The position numbers were made by a program, and so were the translations under genes. A stretch of DNA of 59,309 bases. Source: a bacterium. GTDB lineage: Bacteria > Planctomycetota > Planctomycetia > Kolteriales > Kolteriaceae. Position 1 is the first letter of the stretch. Every line of letters begins with the position of its first letter. Location of the stretch: contig JAIEPU010000018.1 of the NCBI GenBank assembly GCA_019748235.1, positions 1-59,309 on the forward strand, given 5' to 3'. Below the pieces are notes generated by a model. That model was not told the origin of the DNA. It ran no database searches and worked only from the letters and a program-made list of their open reading frames with translations. Below, one piece after another: positions 24,702-35,780 of the stretch.

Positions 24702-27700
24702 ATGTTCCTGCCACTGTGCATCGTTCCTCCTCGCCGACACAAGGGTCGTTCTCAGTACACCCGGCGATTCTCGATGGAACTTCTCGAAGATCGCTCGCTG
24801 ATGACGGCGAATCTTCAACTCCTCTCGGTCAACGCTCCCAATCAGGTGAACCTCGATTCTTCGCCACCGGCTCACATTTCTTGGGAGGTCATCAATAACG
24901 GCGACGAAATTGTACCCAACGATTTCTGGTTCGACAGTGTCTATCTTTCCTCGGACCAGACACTCGATGATTCCGATACCCTCCTCGACTTTACCGCGCC
25001 AATCGCGCCACAGCTCGCACCCTTTGAGTCTTATACAGGGGAACTGAGTGTCACCATTCCCCATGTCGATGCGGGGACTTGGTACCTCATTGTTGCCGTG
25101 GACGATGACCAGTTGGTTGAAGAAGCTTCTGAGAGTGACAATGCGCTCGCAACACCCATTACAATTACATGGCCCGATGTGGATTTGACGAGCCAATTTG
25201 TTTCCCAGTCACCTCTCAACTCCGTGGCGGGTGATTCCCTGTTGGTGACGTGGCAGGTCAACAATCTGGGGAGTGACTATGCACTGGCCCCTCGCACGGA
25301 CCGTCTCTACTTGTCGACCGATGATTTTCTCGATCTCGGCGATACCGTGATCTATGAAGAACAGCGATACGACGGCGTGGCAGGGGGAATTTTCACCGAG
25401 GGAACCGCATCCATCGCATTGCCTGGTGATCTTGGCAGCGGCACTTACTATCTCTTCATCGTCGCGGATGACAACAATGATCAGATCGAAACCGAGGAGT
25501 TCAACAACGGTAACGCGATTCAGTTGAATGTTGTCGATTCGGAAACGAACGTCGACCTCGTTATTTCAGATATTACTGTTCCGGTTACCTTGGTATCCAG
25601 CGTTGCAACGGAGATCAGTTACCAACTTCAGAATCTCGGTACGAACGAAGTCTCTGGAACGCTCGCTCAGTCGATTTATCTGTCTTACGACCAAACGCTC
25701 GACTTGTTTGACGATCAACTCATCTGGCGAGAGGATGAGAGCTCACTTCTCCCGATCGGCTCCGAGAGCGTCACCGTCACTCATGACTTCGTTGTCTATC
25801 CGACTCTGTACGGCGAACTTTACTTGCTGATCGTGACGGATTCACTCTCCAATGTGGCGGAGGATGACGAGACCAACAACGTCACGGCCGTCCCGATCAA
25901 GGTGATTGGTAACGATCTGACGGTGAACAATGTCGAGGCGCCGACCGTGGTCGGGGTGGGAACGACGACGACGCTCAACTTCAACGTAACCAATACTGGG
26001 TTTTTACCTTCAACTTCCGACTATTGGTCGAACGGCATCTATCTCTCGACGGACGATGTGCTTGATGGGACCGACACGCTCATCGGTTCGCAACAGGTCT
26101 ATCACGGGAGTGAATCATCCCCCCTCAATCCGTCTGACTCCGACCATACATCGATTGATTGGCTAGTGCCGGACGTTCCGAGCGGCACCTATTACTTGAT
26201 CTTTGTGGCAGACATCGACGGAGAGGAACCGGAGCGAGTAGAAGACAACAATTACGTTGTTCAGGCGATTGATATCGGAAATGGACCGGATCTGACGGTT
26301 AGCGATGTGACTGTCGCTAGCCCGATCTTGCTCGGTTCGACGGTGAATGTTTCGTACACGATATCGAATATCGGATCAGCAACTGCCGACCCTGTTTGGT
26401 TCGAACAGATCTTTTTGTCGAACGATGAGGTCTGGGATTCGTCGGACGTTCAAGTCACGAATCTAAACTACTCCGCGAATGCGCCGATCGCTGTCGGTGA
26501 ATCGATTGAAGTGACTCGTTCAATCGCGTTCATCAAAGGAATCGTCGGCTCCGGAAAGTACTTACTCGTTCGAGTGATTGGTCTACCTGAGTTGAATGAT
26601 GATAACAATGTCGGGAGTGTCGCGGTCGACACGGTGGCTCCCGATGTCGAACTACTCACCTTGAATGCCCCCACAAACGCCGTCGTCAGTCAGCAAGTCA
26701 ACGTGTCATGGACCGGAAAGAATGTCGGAACGGTATCGGCAGTAGCGCAGTGGGCGGACGGTGTCTATCTCTCCACGGATCAGACGTTCGACGCATCCGA
26801 CACGCTCCTAGCGAATTCTTTTACGCCTGATGTGACGCCGCTCGATCCTGGCGAAAGTTACTCGCGTTCCATCAACGTTTTTCTTCCAAAGGTCCCGGCG
26901 GGAACTTATTACCTCATCGTCTCGGGACTTGTCAGCGGGCAACCGGATAGCGACCGATCGAATAATGTGATAGTTAGCGATCCATTATCAATCACCGTTC
27001 CCGATCTCATTGTGTCGGATTTGATCGCTCCGACAGATGCAGTGCTTGGTGACACGATTGCGGTGAGCTATACCGTCACGAACTCATCTTCTTCCGCAAT
27101 GGGATCAAATAGTCTTCTTGATCAATTCTACTTGTCAGACGACGCCGTTTATCAATCAAGCGACACCTTTCTGACGACCATCAACGTGGATAGCGGCCTT
27201 CCATTAGCGGCGGATGCATCGTACACGAAGAATCTATCGCTTCGTTTAAACATCGGAACGGCTGGTTCAAAATATCTGATCGTGCGGACGGACGTGGCGA
27301 ATCAGCAGGGTGAAACGGATGAGACGAACAATTATCGAGTGATTCCCATCAGTCTCACCGCGCCGGATTTGGTCGTTTCCAATGCAACGGCGCCGTCAAC
27401 GGCAAGCGTTGGTCGATCGATTGCCGTTTCGTTTGTGGTAAAGAACAACAGCGCGGTGCCTGCTCCCGTAAGTTGGACCGATTACATTCAAATGAGCAGC
27501 GATCCGGCTGGACTGCTCAACAATGTGTCTCTCCGTGCGATTTCAAATAACAGGACCACGCCGCTCGCCCCAGGTGAATCTTATACGGTCAACGCCAACA
27601 TCACGATTCCCAATAACACCGCGATCGGTCAGATGTACTTGAGGTTTATCGCAAACTTCGATTCAGGACGGCAGCCGGAGACGGACTCAACCAATAACGT

Positions 27701-30700
27701 CTTCGTACTTCCGATCTCTATCGTACAAGATGCCGTCAATCTGGAGATTGTTGGGAACAACACTCCTTCCACCTTCATACAAGGTCAGTTCGTTGATGTT
27801 TCTTACTCGGTGAAAAACACAGGTACGATTCCAACATTTGCTAATTGGTTCGATAACGTCTATCTCTCAACGAATTCCACGTTTGACAACAGTGATCGAT
27901 TCGTGCTGTCGAAGCCCTACTTCAATGGGCCGATCAATCCAGGTGAAACCGTCGTATTGACCGGTCAAGTCTATTTGAGCAATCTGACGGCCGGCCCGTA
28001 CTACCTGCTCTACTTGATCGATGTCTCTAATTCACAGCCAGAGACGAATGAGAACGACAATCTCTTGGCGGTACCGATTCAGGTCGTGGGAGCAGACCTG
28101 ACCATGGAATCTGTCGTTGCTCCCGCGACGGCCTCTTTTGGAACTCCTTTCGATCTCACTTACACCGTTAATAACTCCGGCTCCGCAACCGCCACCGGCT
28201 CGTGGACAGATCGAATCACCGTCATTTCGGATCTCGATGGTTCGGTCATTTACACACAATCAGTGGTCATCTCGAACGCTAATGTGGCGGCAGGGGGTTC
28301 TTACTCGAGAACGGTCGGACTCAACGTTCCCAGCGATTTCCCAAGCGGAAGCTACCATATCCGCGTTGATGCGGACTACAGCTTCAGCCTGGGCGAGACG
28401 GACGATTCCAACAATGTTGGCGCCTCCGACGCTATCACGTTAACACTTCCCCCCACCCCTGACTTGATTGTGTCAGCGGTGTCATCGCCGGCACAGGCGT
28501 TCTTCAACCAATCAATACTCGTGAGCTGGACGATTACGAATAGTGGCCCCGCTCCAGCCAACGGAACTTGGGTTGATCGCTTAGTCTGGGTGAGCGGTTC
28601 GGACTTCTATGAGGTCGGTGATTTCGCGATCACGAAGAGCTTGGGAGCGGGAGAAAGTGTCGATCGGTCGTTGATCATCAGTGCTCCCCCTGTTCCGGGT
28701 AATTGGAAGCTTCAGGTCAGGACGAACGTATTTCAACAGATTCCTGAAGGAGGGTCCGACGAGAATAATCTCAACCTCTCTGCCACGATGTCGGTCATTG
28801 CACCAATCCCGGATCTCACCGTCACGAGCGTCACTCCTCCGATTGATGGCGTGCTGACAGGGCAGCCCGTGCAAGTGACTTTCACCGTCAAGAATCAGGG
28901 AGCATCGGCCACACTGGTCCCCAATTGGTCCGATTATGTCCTGTTCTCGCAGGATCCAAATCTGACGTTTGGCGGTCTTGTCAATGGGTTGTCCGATCAA
29001 CTGATCAACAATCAACCCTACAGAGCGATCCCATTCGAGAATCCCGTCTCTCTCGCTCCGGGTGAAAGTTACACTCAAACCGTCACGCTTCCCTTGCTCG
29101 ATGACGCGCCTGGGACTTGGTACGCCTATGTCGCCACAGATGGTTTGGGTTCTCACTTCAACCCGTTCCCCGCCGTTCCTGAGTCGGATGAATCGAACAA
29201 TTTCCTTCGAAGCGCTGGATTCAATGTGGCACAAGCTCCCACGGCGAATTTAGAGGTAACCTCCGCATCTGCTATCTCGACTACATTCTCCGGACAACCG
29301 ATTTCGATTACGTGGACGACAAAGAATACCGGCTTTTCTCCGACACGAGTGTCGACTTGGACCGACTCGATTTATCTTTCGACGGACAATGCCTTCGACT
29401 TCTCGGATATTTTCATCGGCTCGGCAGGACGTGAGGGGAGTTTGGCCGCAGGGGAGTCGTATACGACGACACAGACCTTTAAGCTGCCGGAGGGAATTCA
29501 GGGAGAGTACTACCTGTTGATCGTGACGGACTCGGGCGCGAACGTCCTGGAGTCCCCAAGTGAATTCGACAATGTCGGTTCGACTCCTAAGGTTCAAGTG
29601 ATTCTGACTCCGCCACCTGATCTCGTGGTTCAGAATCTGTCTACCGCTTCTTCGGGTAGTTCCGGCAACACGATCGTTGTGTCATTCGACGTGGCAAACA
29701 CAGGGTCGACACCGACAACAGCCTATCTATGGAAGGATGCCATTTATCTATCGCGTACTCCCTCCTTCGAAACAGGGTCATCCTTGTTGCTGAAAGAAAT
29801 CTCGCATCAGGGCAACTTGGGAGTCAATGGGTTCTACTCGATTCAGACCACGGTCGATTTGCCGGCCGATGCCGATGGCCAGTACTATCTGATTGTTGTC
29901 ACCGATCACAATCAGTCAGTATTCGAACTCAATCGCTCGAACAACGCGCTTTCCAATCCATTCTTTGTTCAACTCGCGCCGGCGAATTTAGTGGTGAGCA
30001 GTGTCAATGCGCCTTCGAGCATTCTTGCTGGCGGCGCGGCAACCTTGCAGTGGACCGTCTCCAATACTGGAATCGGTAGCACCGGCGAAGGGATCTGGAA
30101 CGATGCGGTTTACTTCATCGATAATGATTCAAACACGCCCGATGTGCTGCTCGCATCAGTGACGCAGATTAGAACGGTTGCTGTTGGAGATAGCTATACA
30201 TCCAGCGTCACGGTTTCATTGCCTTTCGATTCCTTCGGTCAAGGACGAATCGTCGTTGTCACCGATGTAGACGACAATGTATTCGAAGGGTCCGACGAGG
30301 ATGATAACTCCGGCAATTCTTTCGTCAGTATTACTCCGACATCGGCGGATCTCGTTGTAACGGCTATTGCCTCACCGTCGAGTCTACTCAGTGGCGATCA
30401 ATTGTTCTTGTCCTGGACAGTGCAGAATGCGGGTGGTACAGCGGCGTTGGGCTCTTGGCTCGATGATGTTTATCTCTCAACGGACGATGTTTTCGATGAT
30501 CAAGATACATTCCTGAAAAGTGTGTTGCACGAGGGAGGTCTGACTGCGGGAGGTAGCTACATCGCCTCTGCCAACGTCGAAATCCCAATTACAATCGAGA
30601 CAGGATCCTACTACATCCTCATTCGTACGGATCATCCCACGGCCACCGTCTTCAACGATCGCTTTGTCGATCGTGTCTTTGAGTTTGGAGCCGAGGAGAA

Positions 30701-33700
30701 CAATGTTGCCGCAGTGCCGCTTGCCGTTACGAGCGGGCCGACGCCAGACTTCGTTACGTCAGCGGTAATTTCTCCAAGCGTGGGCTATCAGCAAGGTTCA
30801 ATCGACGTCTCGTGGACCGTTACCAATAACGGTAGCGCCTCGGCATTGAAGGACTGGGGCGATGCCGTTTATCTCTCATACGACCAGGTGTTCGATCGGG
30901 GACGAGATATCCTACTGGGATATGCGGGACGTCCCCTCACGCTGGGAGTGGGCGAGTCCTACACGAACACATTATCGGTGGAACTCAAGAATTATCCTGT
31001 CGGCCAAGCGTACATCTTCGTCGTTGCCGACGTCACCGACAACATCTTTGAACGGAATGGAGACGCAGGCAACACCGCTTTAGGAGCGACATCCCTTTCC
31101 ATCCTTCCGGCGCAACCGGTTGATCTGGTCGTGGGAAATATCACCATTCCCTCGAGCGGCGTGGCAGGGACCAATGTTTCGATCACGTACACCGTCTCAA
31201 ACAACAGTTCGAACGCTTCGACGGGACAGTGGACTGATGCGATTTATCTGTCGACCGACGGAAACTGGGACTCGGGCGATATCTTCCTGGGGCGGGTGAA
31301 GCACACGACCGGCGTAGGTGCGAATTCCTCGTATACGGAGACGTTGATCGCGCCTCTACCGGGGGTCGATCCAGGACTGTATCGAGTGATTCTGCGAACC
31401 GATGCGAAGTCCCAGATTTCTGAGACGAACGAAGCGAATAACCTCACAGCATCCATCGATACGATGGTAGTGGACGTCCCTGAAATCACCACCGGAGTTG
31501 TGGCGACCGGGACGATTGCCATGGGACAATATCGCTACTACAAGATCAATGTCCCCGCCGGTCAGACTCTCCGTTTCACCTTAACCGGCGCCGCGGCGTC
31601 GAGCGGCGCCCTCCTTTTCGCAAGCTACGGATCTCTCCCTTCCATTAGCCAGTTTGATGACCAAGCAATTTCGCGTGCTGGGAAGGCAGAACTTGTTATT
31701 CCTGCCACCTCTCAAGGGACATACTATGTCCTCGTTGCGACACCCTCCTCGGCTACGCGAGACTATTCTCTGGTCGCCGAAGTACTTCCCTTTGGCATTA
31801 CTTCGATCAGCAATAGCACAGGGGGCGCGGGAGGTGCTATTACTCTGGAGGTGGAAGGAGCAGGTTTCACCACCGGGACGAAGCTCGAACTTGTCCGAGG
31901 CGATACCGTTCTCGTTCCTACCTGGATGTTCATTTCCGACTCGGCACACATCTACGCGACGTTTGATTTAGCGGGTCAACCACTCGGGAAGTACGACGTT
32001 CACGTTTACACCGATGCGTATCAACAAGTGGTTGATCCAGACACCTATGAAGGTGACTACATGACGGTCCGCGTCGCGGACTTTGTCTTGACGCAAGGGT
32101 TCGAAGTTGTTGCCGGAGAGGGGGCGCATCTGGAGACTCAGTTGTTGCTGCCTTCATCGGTACTTGCGAACAGAGTCTTCCCATTCCAATTCATCGTGCG
32201 TAACACTGGCACGAATGATGCGGAGGCTCCCGTCTATTTGATCGAAAGCCCAAGCGGCACCCCGGTCAGCCTCGATCCGAGCGTATCCAGTGATACCCCA
32301 ACATGGGAACAATTTGTGGTGGCGGGTGGCCGAAGACGAATGGTGCTCGCGCCCGGCGAATCTGTCACGGTGACGCTCTATGCTCTCGCTAGTTCTTCGA
32401 CCACGATGTATTTCGGCAACTATATCCAGTCGGAGAATATGCCGACCACTCCCATCAATTGGGATGAGCTCGAAAGTTATTATCGCAACGAGCAAACCGA
32501 TGACGTTTGGGCCACGACATGGGCAAATTTCAAAAGCCTCGTCGGGACAACCTGGGAAAGTCTTTATGATGCCCTGCGACTCGCCGCCGCCGACCGATTA
32601 GGCGTTCTCAATCAAGTTGCTCAGGCGGTCAGTGCCGGTGATCTCGTTGAAGACTTGCTCGCACGAGCCGAAGCAGGTCAAAGCGATGCGAGTGGATTCT
32701 ACTATCAACAATCGGGAATCGAGAGTGGGTTCCAGGTAGAGGATACGCCGCTACTGCCCACCCTTGAATCGAGTGACGCATTCGTGGCTCTCAAGATGCT
32801 GTCCGAGCCGGAAGCGCAAAGAGACGGAGCCACAGGATTTCTGCTCGACATCATTGAATCAGAGATGCGAAATGCCTTTGGTCCGACGCTCAGGACCGCC
32901 ACGGGCTCATTCGATGTGAGCATCATCTTCAACAAATTCTTGGACGGTAGCAGCGCGAATCGGCCCTTACCTCAAGTGCTTAGAAACGGATCCGACTCTG
33001 TCGAAGGAGCGAATCTCCGCGGGTTCAAGAATTCTCAGACGACGGTGACTCTCTTCAACGATTACGTCATTCCTCTCATCCGGCAGAATATTCAGAAAGC
33101 GGTCGATGAAGGTAAGATCGGTAAGGGAGGCGGTACTTTCAAGGTCGACATGTTCTCAGAGGGGAGTGATTTCTTTCCGAATGGCTTTGGTGACTTCAAA
33201 CTCAATTACTCGAAGAATTTCGATATTCCTGGTCTCCTCGCCGGTGGAACGGGGGGAGGGGTTTACGGACCCGATAAACGAAAAATCGAAGGAACGGTGA
33301 CGCTGAAGCCCAAGACCGACAAATGCGGACATACGACATTCGACGCAACCTTTGATCTCCGCATCCAAGTCGACGATACGTTCGATTTTGTGGATGGAAA
33401 TCTGGGAAGCAGTCCTCTTGTCCAAGCCGTGACATCTCAATTACGGCTGCTGGAGGAGAATGATCGAGCTTTCGGAGTTCAGATCTCCGCACAGTGGAAT
33501 GTCGACATTGTTCCGATTCCTAACGTCGCGTCGATGAAGGATGATAAGAAGCCTCCGAAGCAGCCGCCGATGAATCAATGTCAAGCGGTTCCTCCAGATC
33601 CTGATTGCAATGCGGGGCCGTCCGCCGCGGCCGCCAGTTCGGGCGCTCCAAGCTGTCCAGATCGTCGTCATAAGCCAGACAACGGTGCGCCCGTCGATCC

Positions 33701-35780
33701 AAGAACACCTAATGACCCCAACGATATCACCGGGCCAGCCGGGTACGGTCCGGACCGATTTGTTTCTGCTGATTCACCTCTCGCTTACACCATTCACTTC
33801 GAGAACGTGGAGACGGCCACGGCCGCCGCTCGATCGATCGTGATTACAACTCAACTGGACAGTGATCTTGACTGGACATCGTTCAGACTTGGGTCGATTG
33901 AATTCTCCAATACCTTTGTCAATCTGTCGGGAGACAATCCCTATTTCGCGACTCGACTCGATTTGACGGCAACGCGGGGCATTTTTGTCGATGTCGCGGG
34001 AAGCGTTGATGTGACGACGGGTATTGCCACCTGGACGTTAACAGCGATCGACCCTGCGACCGGAGAATCTCCGAGCGATCCTGCGGTCGGTGTCTTGCCT
34101 CCGAATGAGTTCGACGGTGTTGGCGAAGGTTTCGTCACATTCTTTGTGAACGCGAAGGATTCGGCCGTCACGGGAGATCGCATCGACGCGCAAGCAACGA
34201 TCGTTTTCGATACCGAGCTTCCGATTTTGACTCCCGCCATCTTCAATACCATTGATATCGATGCTCCGGCCAGCAGTGTTCAATCGCTTCCGGAAACGAG
34301 TGGCCCCGACATATTCGTGCAATGGTCAGGTATCGATGCCGACGGTGGTGCGGGTGTTTCAAGTTACGACATCTATGTGTCCGTCGATGGTAGTGATTAT
34401 TCGATCTGGTTGGCGAATACATCCAATCATTCCGCCGTGTATAAGGGAGAAGTGGGGAGGAACTATGCGTTTTACAGCGTTGCCAAGGATGGCGTCGGAA
34501 ATGTTGAGACCAAGTCACCCATCGCGGAGGCAAGTACTTCCGTCGATGTGGGTCTAAGCGTCGCGATATCTGGTCCGCAGCAACTGACTCCTTCGCAAGC
34601 GGCAACTTACTCATTCAACGTTTCGTTTACCAATCTAGCAACTCCGCCGGACCACTATCTTCTGGGAATCGATTGGAACAACGACGGAATCAATGATGAT
34701 TACTCGTCGGACGGTGCACCCATCACGGTGAATCATTCGATTCCAAATACGACCGACGTCGTGATTACGTTCTACTCGTCAACGTTTGTGACGACCGTGC
34801 ATACGAACTTCGCGATCAGCACGATCACCTCCGGCACAGCGGCTGATCCCGTTTCACCGGGTATTGTCAATCTTTACTGGAATGGCACGGCCAATGATGA
34901 TTGGTACCAGTTCACCCAACTCGACTCATCAAGTATTCGTGTCGATACTCTATCGCCCGGCGGTGGCTCGGTGGTGGATTCCGCTACATTCACTGGGATT
35001 ACGGGACGCGTGTTTATTGATGCCGGTCTCGGAAATGACCGTATCGATGCGAGCGCGGTCTCGACCCTGTCTCTCTACATCGACGGTGGTTCAGGTGATG
35101 ACACGATCACTGGTGGTGCATCTGATGACATCATCGACGCGGACGGCGCAGAGGGGCAAGGGAGCGACTGGATCGATGCTGGCGGCGGCAACGACGTAGT
35201 CCATTCGGACGCGACGGATCATCGGACACCGTCACAGAATTCCGGTCGCGATACGGTGAGCGGGGGGAAGGGCAATGACACCATCTATGGTGACGGCGCC
35301 GAAGGCTCGAATAACGACTTCCTCAACGGGGATGAGGGGGATGACTTGATCGTTGCAGACGGAGAGTATGCAACGTGGTCACCAGCGTCAGAAGGCCAGG
35401 ACTCCGTGGTTGGAGGAATAGGACGCGACGTCATTGTCGCAGGTATTGGAATCGATCATGTCTCGGGTGATCAAGACTCCGATCTCATCATCTCGGGACG
35501 AACGCGAAACCTCAAAATCGATTCCTTGCAGCTCATTCAATCTGAATGGCTGAGCCCTCGTTCCCTGAATGAACGGGCAGAGAATATTCTTGGCATCGGA
35601 GTTGGTCCAAGAGATAACGGCTTGGCATTTTTGAACGCCGCGACCGTTACTCTCAATGATAGCGCCGTTGACACTATCTTTGGCGGTGACGATGAGGACT
35701 GGTTCATTGCCGATGAAAGTGAAGATGACATCGAAGACTTTGACCCGATCGATGATCTCCTGACGAGCGATTTGTCGTGA
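24702..35780 (+). CDS. Giant CARDB-repeat surface protein with RTX-like C-terminus
   Basis: A 3,692-residue uninterrupted protein. The N-terminus is basic and then reads RRFSMELLEDRSLMTANLQ (about 22-40), the leader motif of very large planctomycete exported proteins. Residues about 36-2255 are 18 tandem CARDB-like beta-sandwich units of about 120 residues. Each opens with PDLxVSxVxxPxxxxxGxxxxVSYTVxN, has a middle WxDxIYLSTDxxxDxxD, and closes xGxYYLIVxTDxxxxxxExxESNN. Then come a PPC-like domain (about 2267-2363), an IPT/TIG-like domain (about 2365-2460), a long less recognisable part, a Pro/Ser/Cys-rich linker near 2950 and a conserved module starting near 3020 (DRFVSADSPLAYTIHFEN). Asp/Gly-rich RTX-like nonapeptides lie at about 3438-3535 (GGSGDDTITGGASDDIID). 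Expected role: calcium-stabilised adhesion or cell-surface layer. No enzymatic domain is seen. Confidence 0.9.
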   Translation: MFLPLCIVPPRRHKGRSQYTRRFSMELLEDRSLMTANLQLLSVNAPNQVNLDSSPPAHISWEVINNGDEIVPNDFWFDSVYLSSDQTLDDSDTLLDFTAPIAPQLAPFESYTGELSVTIPHVDAGTWYLIVAVDDDQLVEEASESDNALATPITITWPDVDLTSQFVSQSPLNSVAGDSLLVTWQVNNLGSDYALAPRTDRLYLSTDDFLDLGDTVIYEEQRYDGVAGGIFTEGTASIALPGDLGSGTYYLFIVADDNNDQIETEEFNNGNAIQLNVVDSETNVDLVISDITVPVTLVSSVATEISYQLQNLGTNEVSGTLAQSIYLSYDQTLDLFDDQLIWREDESSLLPIGSESVTVTHDFVVYPTLYGELYLLIVTDSLSNVAEDDETNNVTAVPIKVIGNDLTVNNVEAPTVVGVGTTTTLNFNVTNTGFLPSTSDYWSNGIYLSTDDVLDGTDTLIGSQQVYHGSESSPLNPSDSDHTSIDWLVPDVPSGTYYLIFVADIDGEEPERVEDNNYVVQAIDIGNGPDLTVSDVTVASPILLGSTVNVSYTISNIGSATADPVWFEQIFLSNDEVWDSSDVQVTNLNYSANAPIAVGESIEVTRSIAFIKGIVGSGKYLLVRVIGLPELNDDNNVGSVAVDTVAPDVELLTLNAPTNAVVSQQVNVSWTGKNVGTVSAVAQWADGVYLSTDQTFDASDTLLANSFTPDVTPLDPGESYSRSINVFLPKVPAGTYYLIVSGLVSGQPDSDRSNNVIVSDPLSITVPDLIVSDLIAPTDAVLGDTIAVSYTVTNSSSSAMGSNSLLDQFYLSDDAVYQSSDTFLTTINVDSGLPLAADASYTKNLSLRLNIGTAGSKYLIVRTDVANQQGETDETNNYRVIPISLTAPDLVVSNATAPSTASVGRSIAVSFVVKNNSAVPAPVSWTDYIQMSSDPAGLLNNVSLRAISNNRTTPLAPGESYTVNANITIPNNTAIGQMYLRFIANFDSGRQPETDSTNNVFVLPISIVQDAVNLEIVGNNTPSTFIQGQFVDVSYSVKNTGTIPTFANWFDNVYLSTNSTFDNSDRFVLSKPYFNGPINPGETVVLTGQVYLSNLTAGPYYLLYLIDVSNSQPETNENDNLLAVPIQVVGADLTMESVVAPATASFGTPFDLTYTVNNSGSATATGSWTDRITVISDLDGSVIYTQSVVISNANVAAGGSYSRTVGLNVPSDFPSGSYHIRVDADYSFSLGETDDSNNVGASDAITLTLPPTPDLIVSAVSSPAQAFFNQSILVSWTITNSGPAPANGTWVDRLVWVSGSDFYEVGDFAITKSLGAGESVDRSLIISAPPVPGNWKLQVRTNVFQQIPEGGSDENNLNLSATMSVIAPIPDLTVTSVTPPIDGVLTGQPVQVTFTVKNQGASATLVPNWSDYVLFSQDPNLTFGGLVNGLSDQLINNQPYRAIPFENPVSLAPGESYTQTVTLPLLDDAPGTWYAYVATDGLGSHFNPFPAVPESDESNNFLRSAGFNVAQAPTANLEVTSASAISTTFSGQPISITWTTKNTGFSPTRVSTWTDSIYLSTDNAFDFSDIFIGSAGREGSLAAGESYTTTQTFKLPEGIQGEYYLLIVTDSGANVLESPSEFDNVGSTPKVQVILTPPPDLVVQNLSTASSGSSGNTIVVSFDVANTGSTPTTAYLWKDAIYLSRTPSFETGSSLLLKEISHQGNLGVNGFYSIQTTVDLPADADGQYYLIVVTDHNQSVFELNRSNNALSNPFFVQLAPANLVVSSVNAPSSILAGGAATLQWTVSNTGIGSTGEGIWNDAVYFIDNDSNTPDVLLASVTQIRTVAVGDSYTSSVTVSLPFDSFGQGRIVVVTDVDDNVFEGSDEDDNSGNSFVSITPTSADLVVTAIASPSSLLSGDQLFLSWTVQNAGGTAALGSWLDDVYLSTDDVFDDQDTFLKSVLHEGGLTAGGSYIASANVEIPITIETGSYYILIRTDHPTATVFNDRFVDRVFEFGAEENNVAAVPLAVTSGPTPDFVTSAVISPSVGYQQGSIDVSWTVTNNGSASALKDWGDAVYLSYDQVFDRGRDILLGYAGRPLTLGVGESYTNTLSVELKNYPVGQAYIFVVADVTDNIFERNGDAGNTALGATSLSILPAQPVDLVVGNITIPSSGVAGTNVSITYTVSNNSSNASTGQWTDAIYLSTDGNWDSGDIFLGRVKHTTGVGANSSYTETLIAPLPGVDPGLYRVILRTDAKSQISETNEANNLTASIDTMVVDVPEITTGVVATGTIAMGQYRYYKINVPAGQTLRFTLTGAAASSGALLFASYGSLPSISQFDDQAISRAGKAELVIPATSQGTYYVLVATPSSATRDYSLVAEVLPFGITSISNSTGGAGGAITLEVEGAGFTTGTKLELVRGDTVLVPTWMFISDSAHIYATFDLAGQPLGKYDVHVYTDAYQQVVDPDTYEGDYMTVRVADFVLTQGFEVVAGEGAHLETQLLLPSSVLANRVFPFQFIVRNTGTNDAEAPVYLIESPSGTPVSLDPSVSSDTPTWEQFVVAGGRRRMVLAPGESVTVTLYALASSSTTMYFGNYIQSENMPTTPINWDELESYYRNEQTDDVWATTWANFKSLVGTTWESLYDALRLAAADRLGVLNQVAQAVSAGDLVEDLLARAEAGQSDASGFYYQQSGIESGFQVEDTPLLPTLESSDAFVALKMLSEPEAQRDGATGFLLDIIESEMRNAFGPTLRTATGSFDVSIIFNKFLDGSSANRPLPQVLRNGSDSVEGANLRGFKNSQTTVTLFNDYVIPLIRQNIQKAVDEGKIGKGGGTFKVDMFSEGSDFFPNGFGDFKLNYSKNFDIPGLLAGGTGGGVYGPDKRKIEGTVTLKPKTDKCGHTTFDATFDLRIQVDDTFDFVDGNLGSSPLVQAVTSQLRLLEENDRAFGVQISAQWNVDIVPIPNVASMKDDKKPPKQPPMNQCQAVPPDPDCNAGPSAAAASSGAPSCPDRRHKPDNGAPVDPRTPNDPNDITGPAGYGPDRFVSADSPLAYTIHFENVETATAAARSIVITTQLDSDLDWTSFRLGSIEFSNTFVNLSGDNPYFATRLDLTATRGIFVDVAGSVDVTTGIATWTLTAIDPATGESPSDPAVGVLPPNEFDGVGEGFVTFFVNAKDSAVTGDRIDAQATIVFDTELPILTPAIFNTIDIDAPASSVQSLPETSGPDIFVQWSGIDADGGAGVSSYDIYVSVDGSDYSIWLANTSNHSAVYKGEVGRNYAFYSVAKDGVGNVETKSPIAEASTSVDVGLSVAISGPQQLTPSQAATYSFNVSFTNLATPPDHYLLGIDWNNDGINDDYSSDGAPITVNHSIPNTTDVVITFYSSTFVTTVHTNFAISTITSGTAADPVSPGIVNLYWNGTANDDWYQFTQLDSSSIRVDTLSPGGGSVVDSATFTGITGRVFIDAGLGNDRIDASAVSTLSLYIDGGSGDDTITGGASDDIIDADGAEGQGSDWIDAGGGNDVVHSDATDHRTPSQNSGRDTVSGGKGNDTIYGDGAEGSNNDFLNGDEGDDLIVADGEYATWSPASEGQDSVVGGIGRDVIVAGIGIDHVSGDQDSDLIISGRTRNLKIDSLQLIQSEWLSPRSLNERAENILGIGVGPRDNGLAFLNAATVTLNDSAVDTIFGGDDEDWFIADESEDDIEDFDPIDDLLTSDLS
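24810..31480 (+). repeat. 18 tandem CARDB-like repeat units (protein-level)
   Basis: Within the giant gene, about 18 successive units of roughly 340-400 nt encode the same beta-sandwich. Unit starts are recognisable by phrases such as VDLVISDITVP, NDLTVNNVEAP, PDLTVSDVTVA, PDLIVSDLIAP, PDLVVSNATAP, ANLVVSSVNAP and VDLVVGNITIP. They are diverged at nucleotide level, so this is an old expansion rather than a recently amplified or unstable repeat. Boundaries are approximate. Confidence 0.8.

Noticed and set aside
35015..35300. Asp/Gly-rich repeats as a separate toxin or enzyme
   Set aside because: They are RTX-like calcium-binding motifs in the same frame as the giant protein, with no toxin domain.
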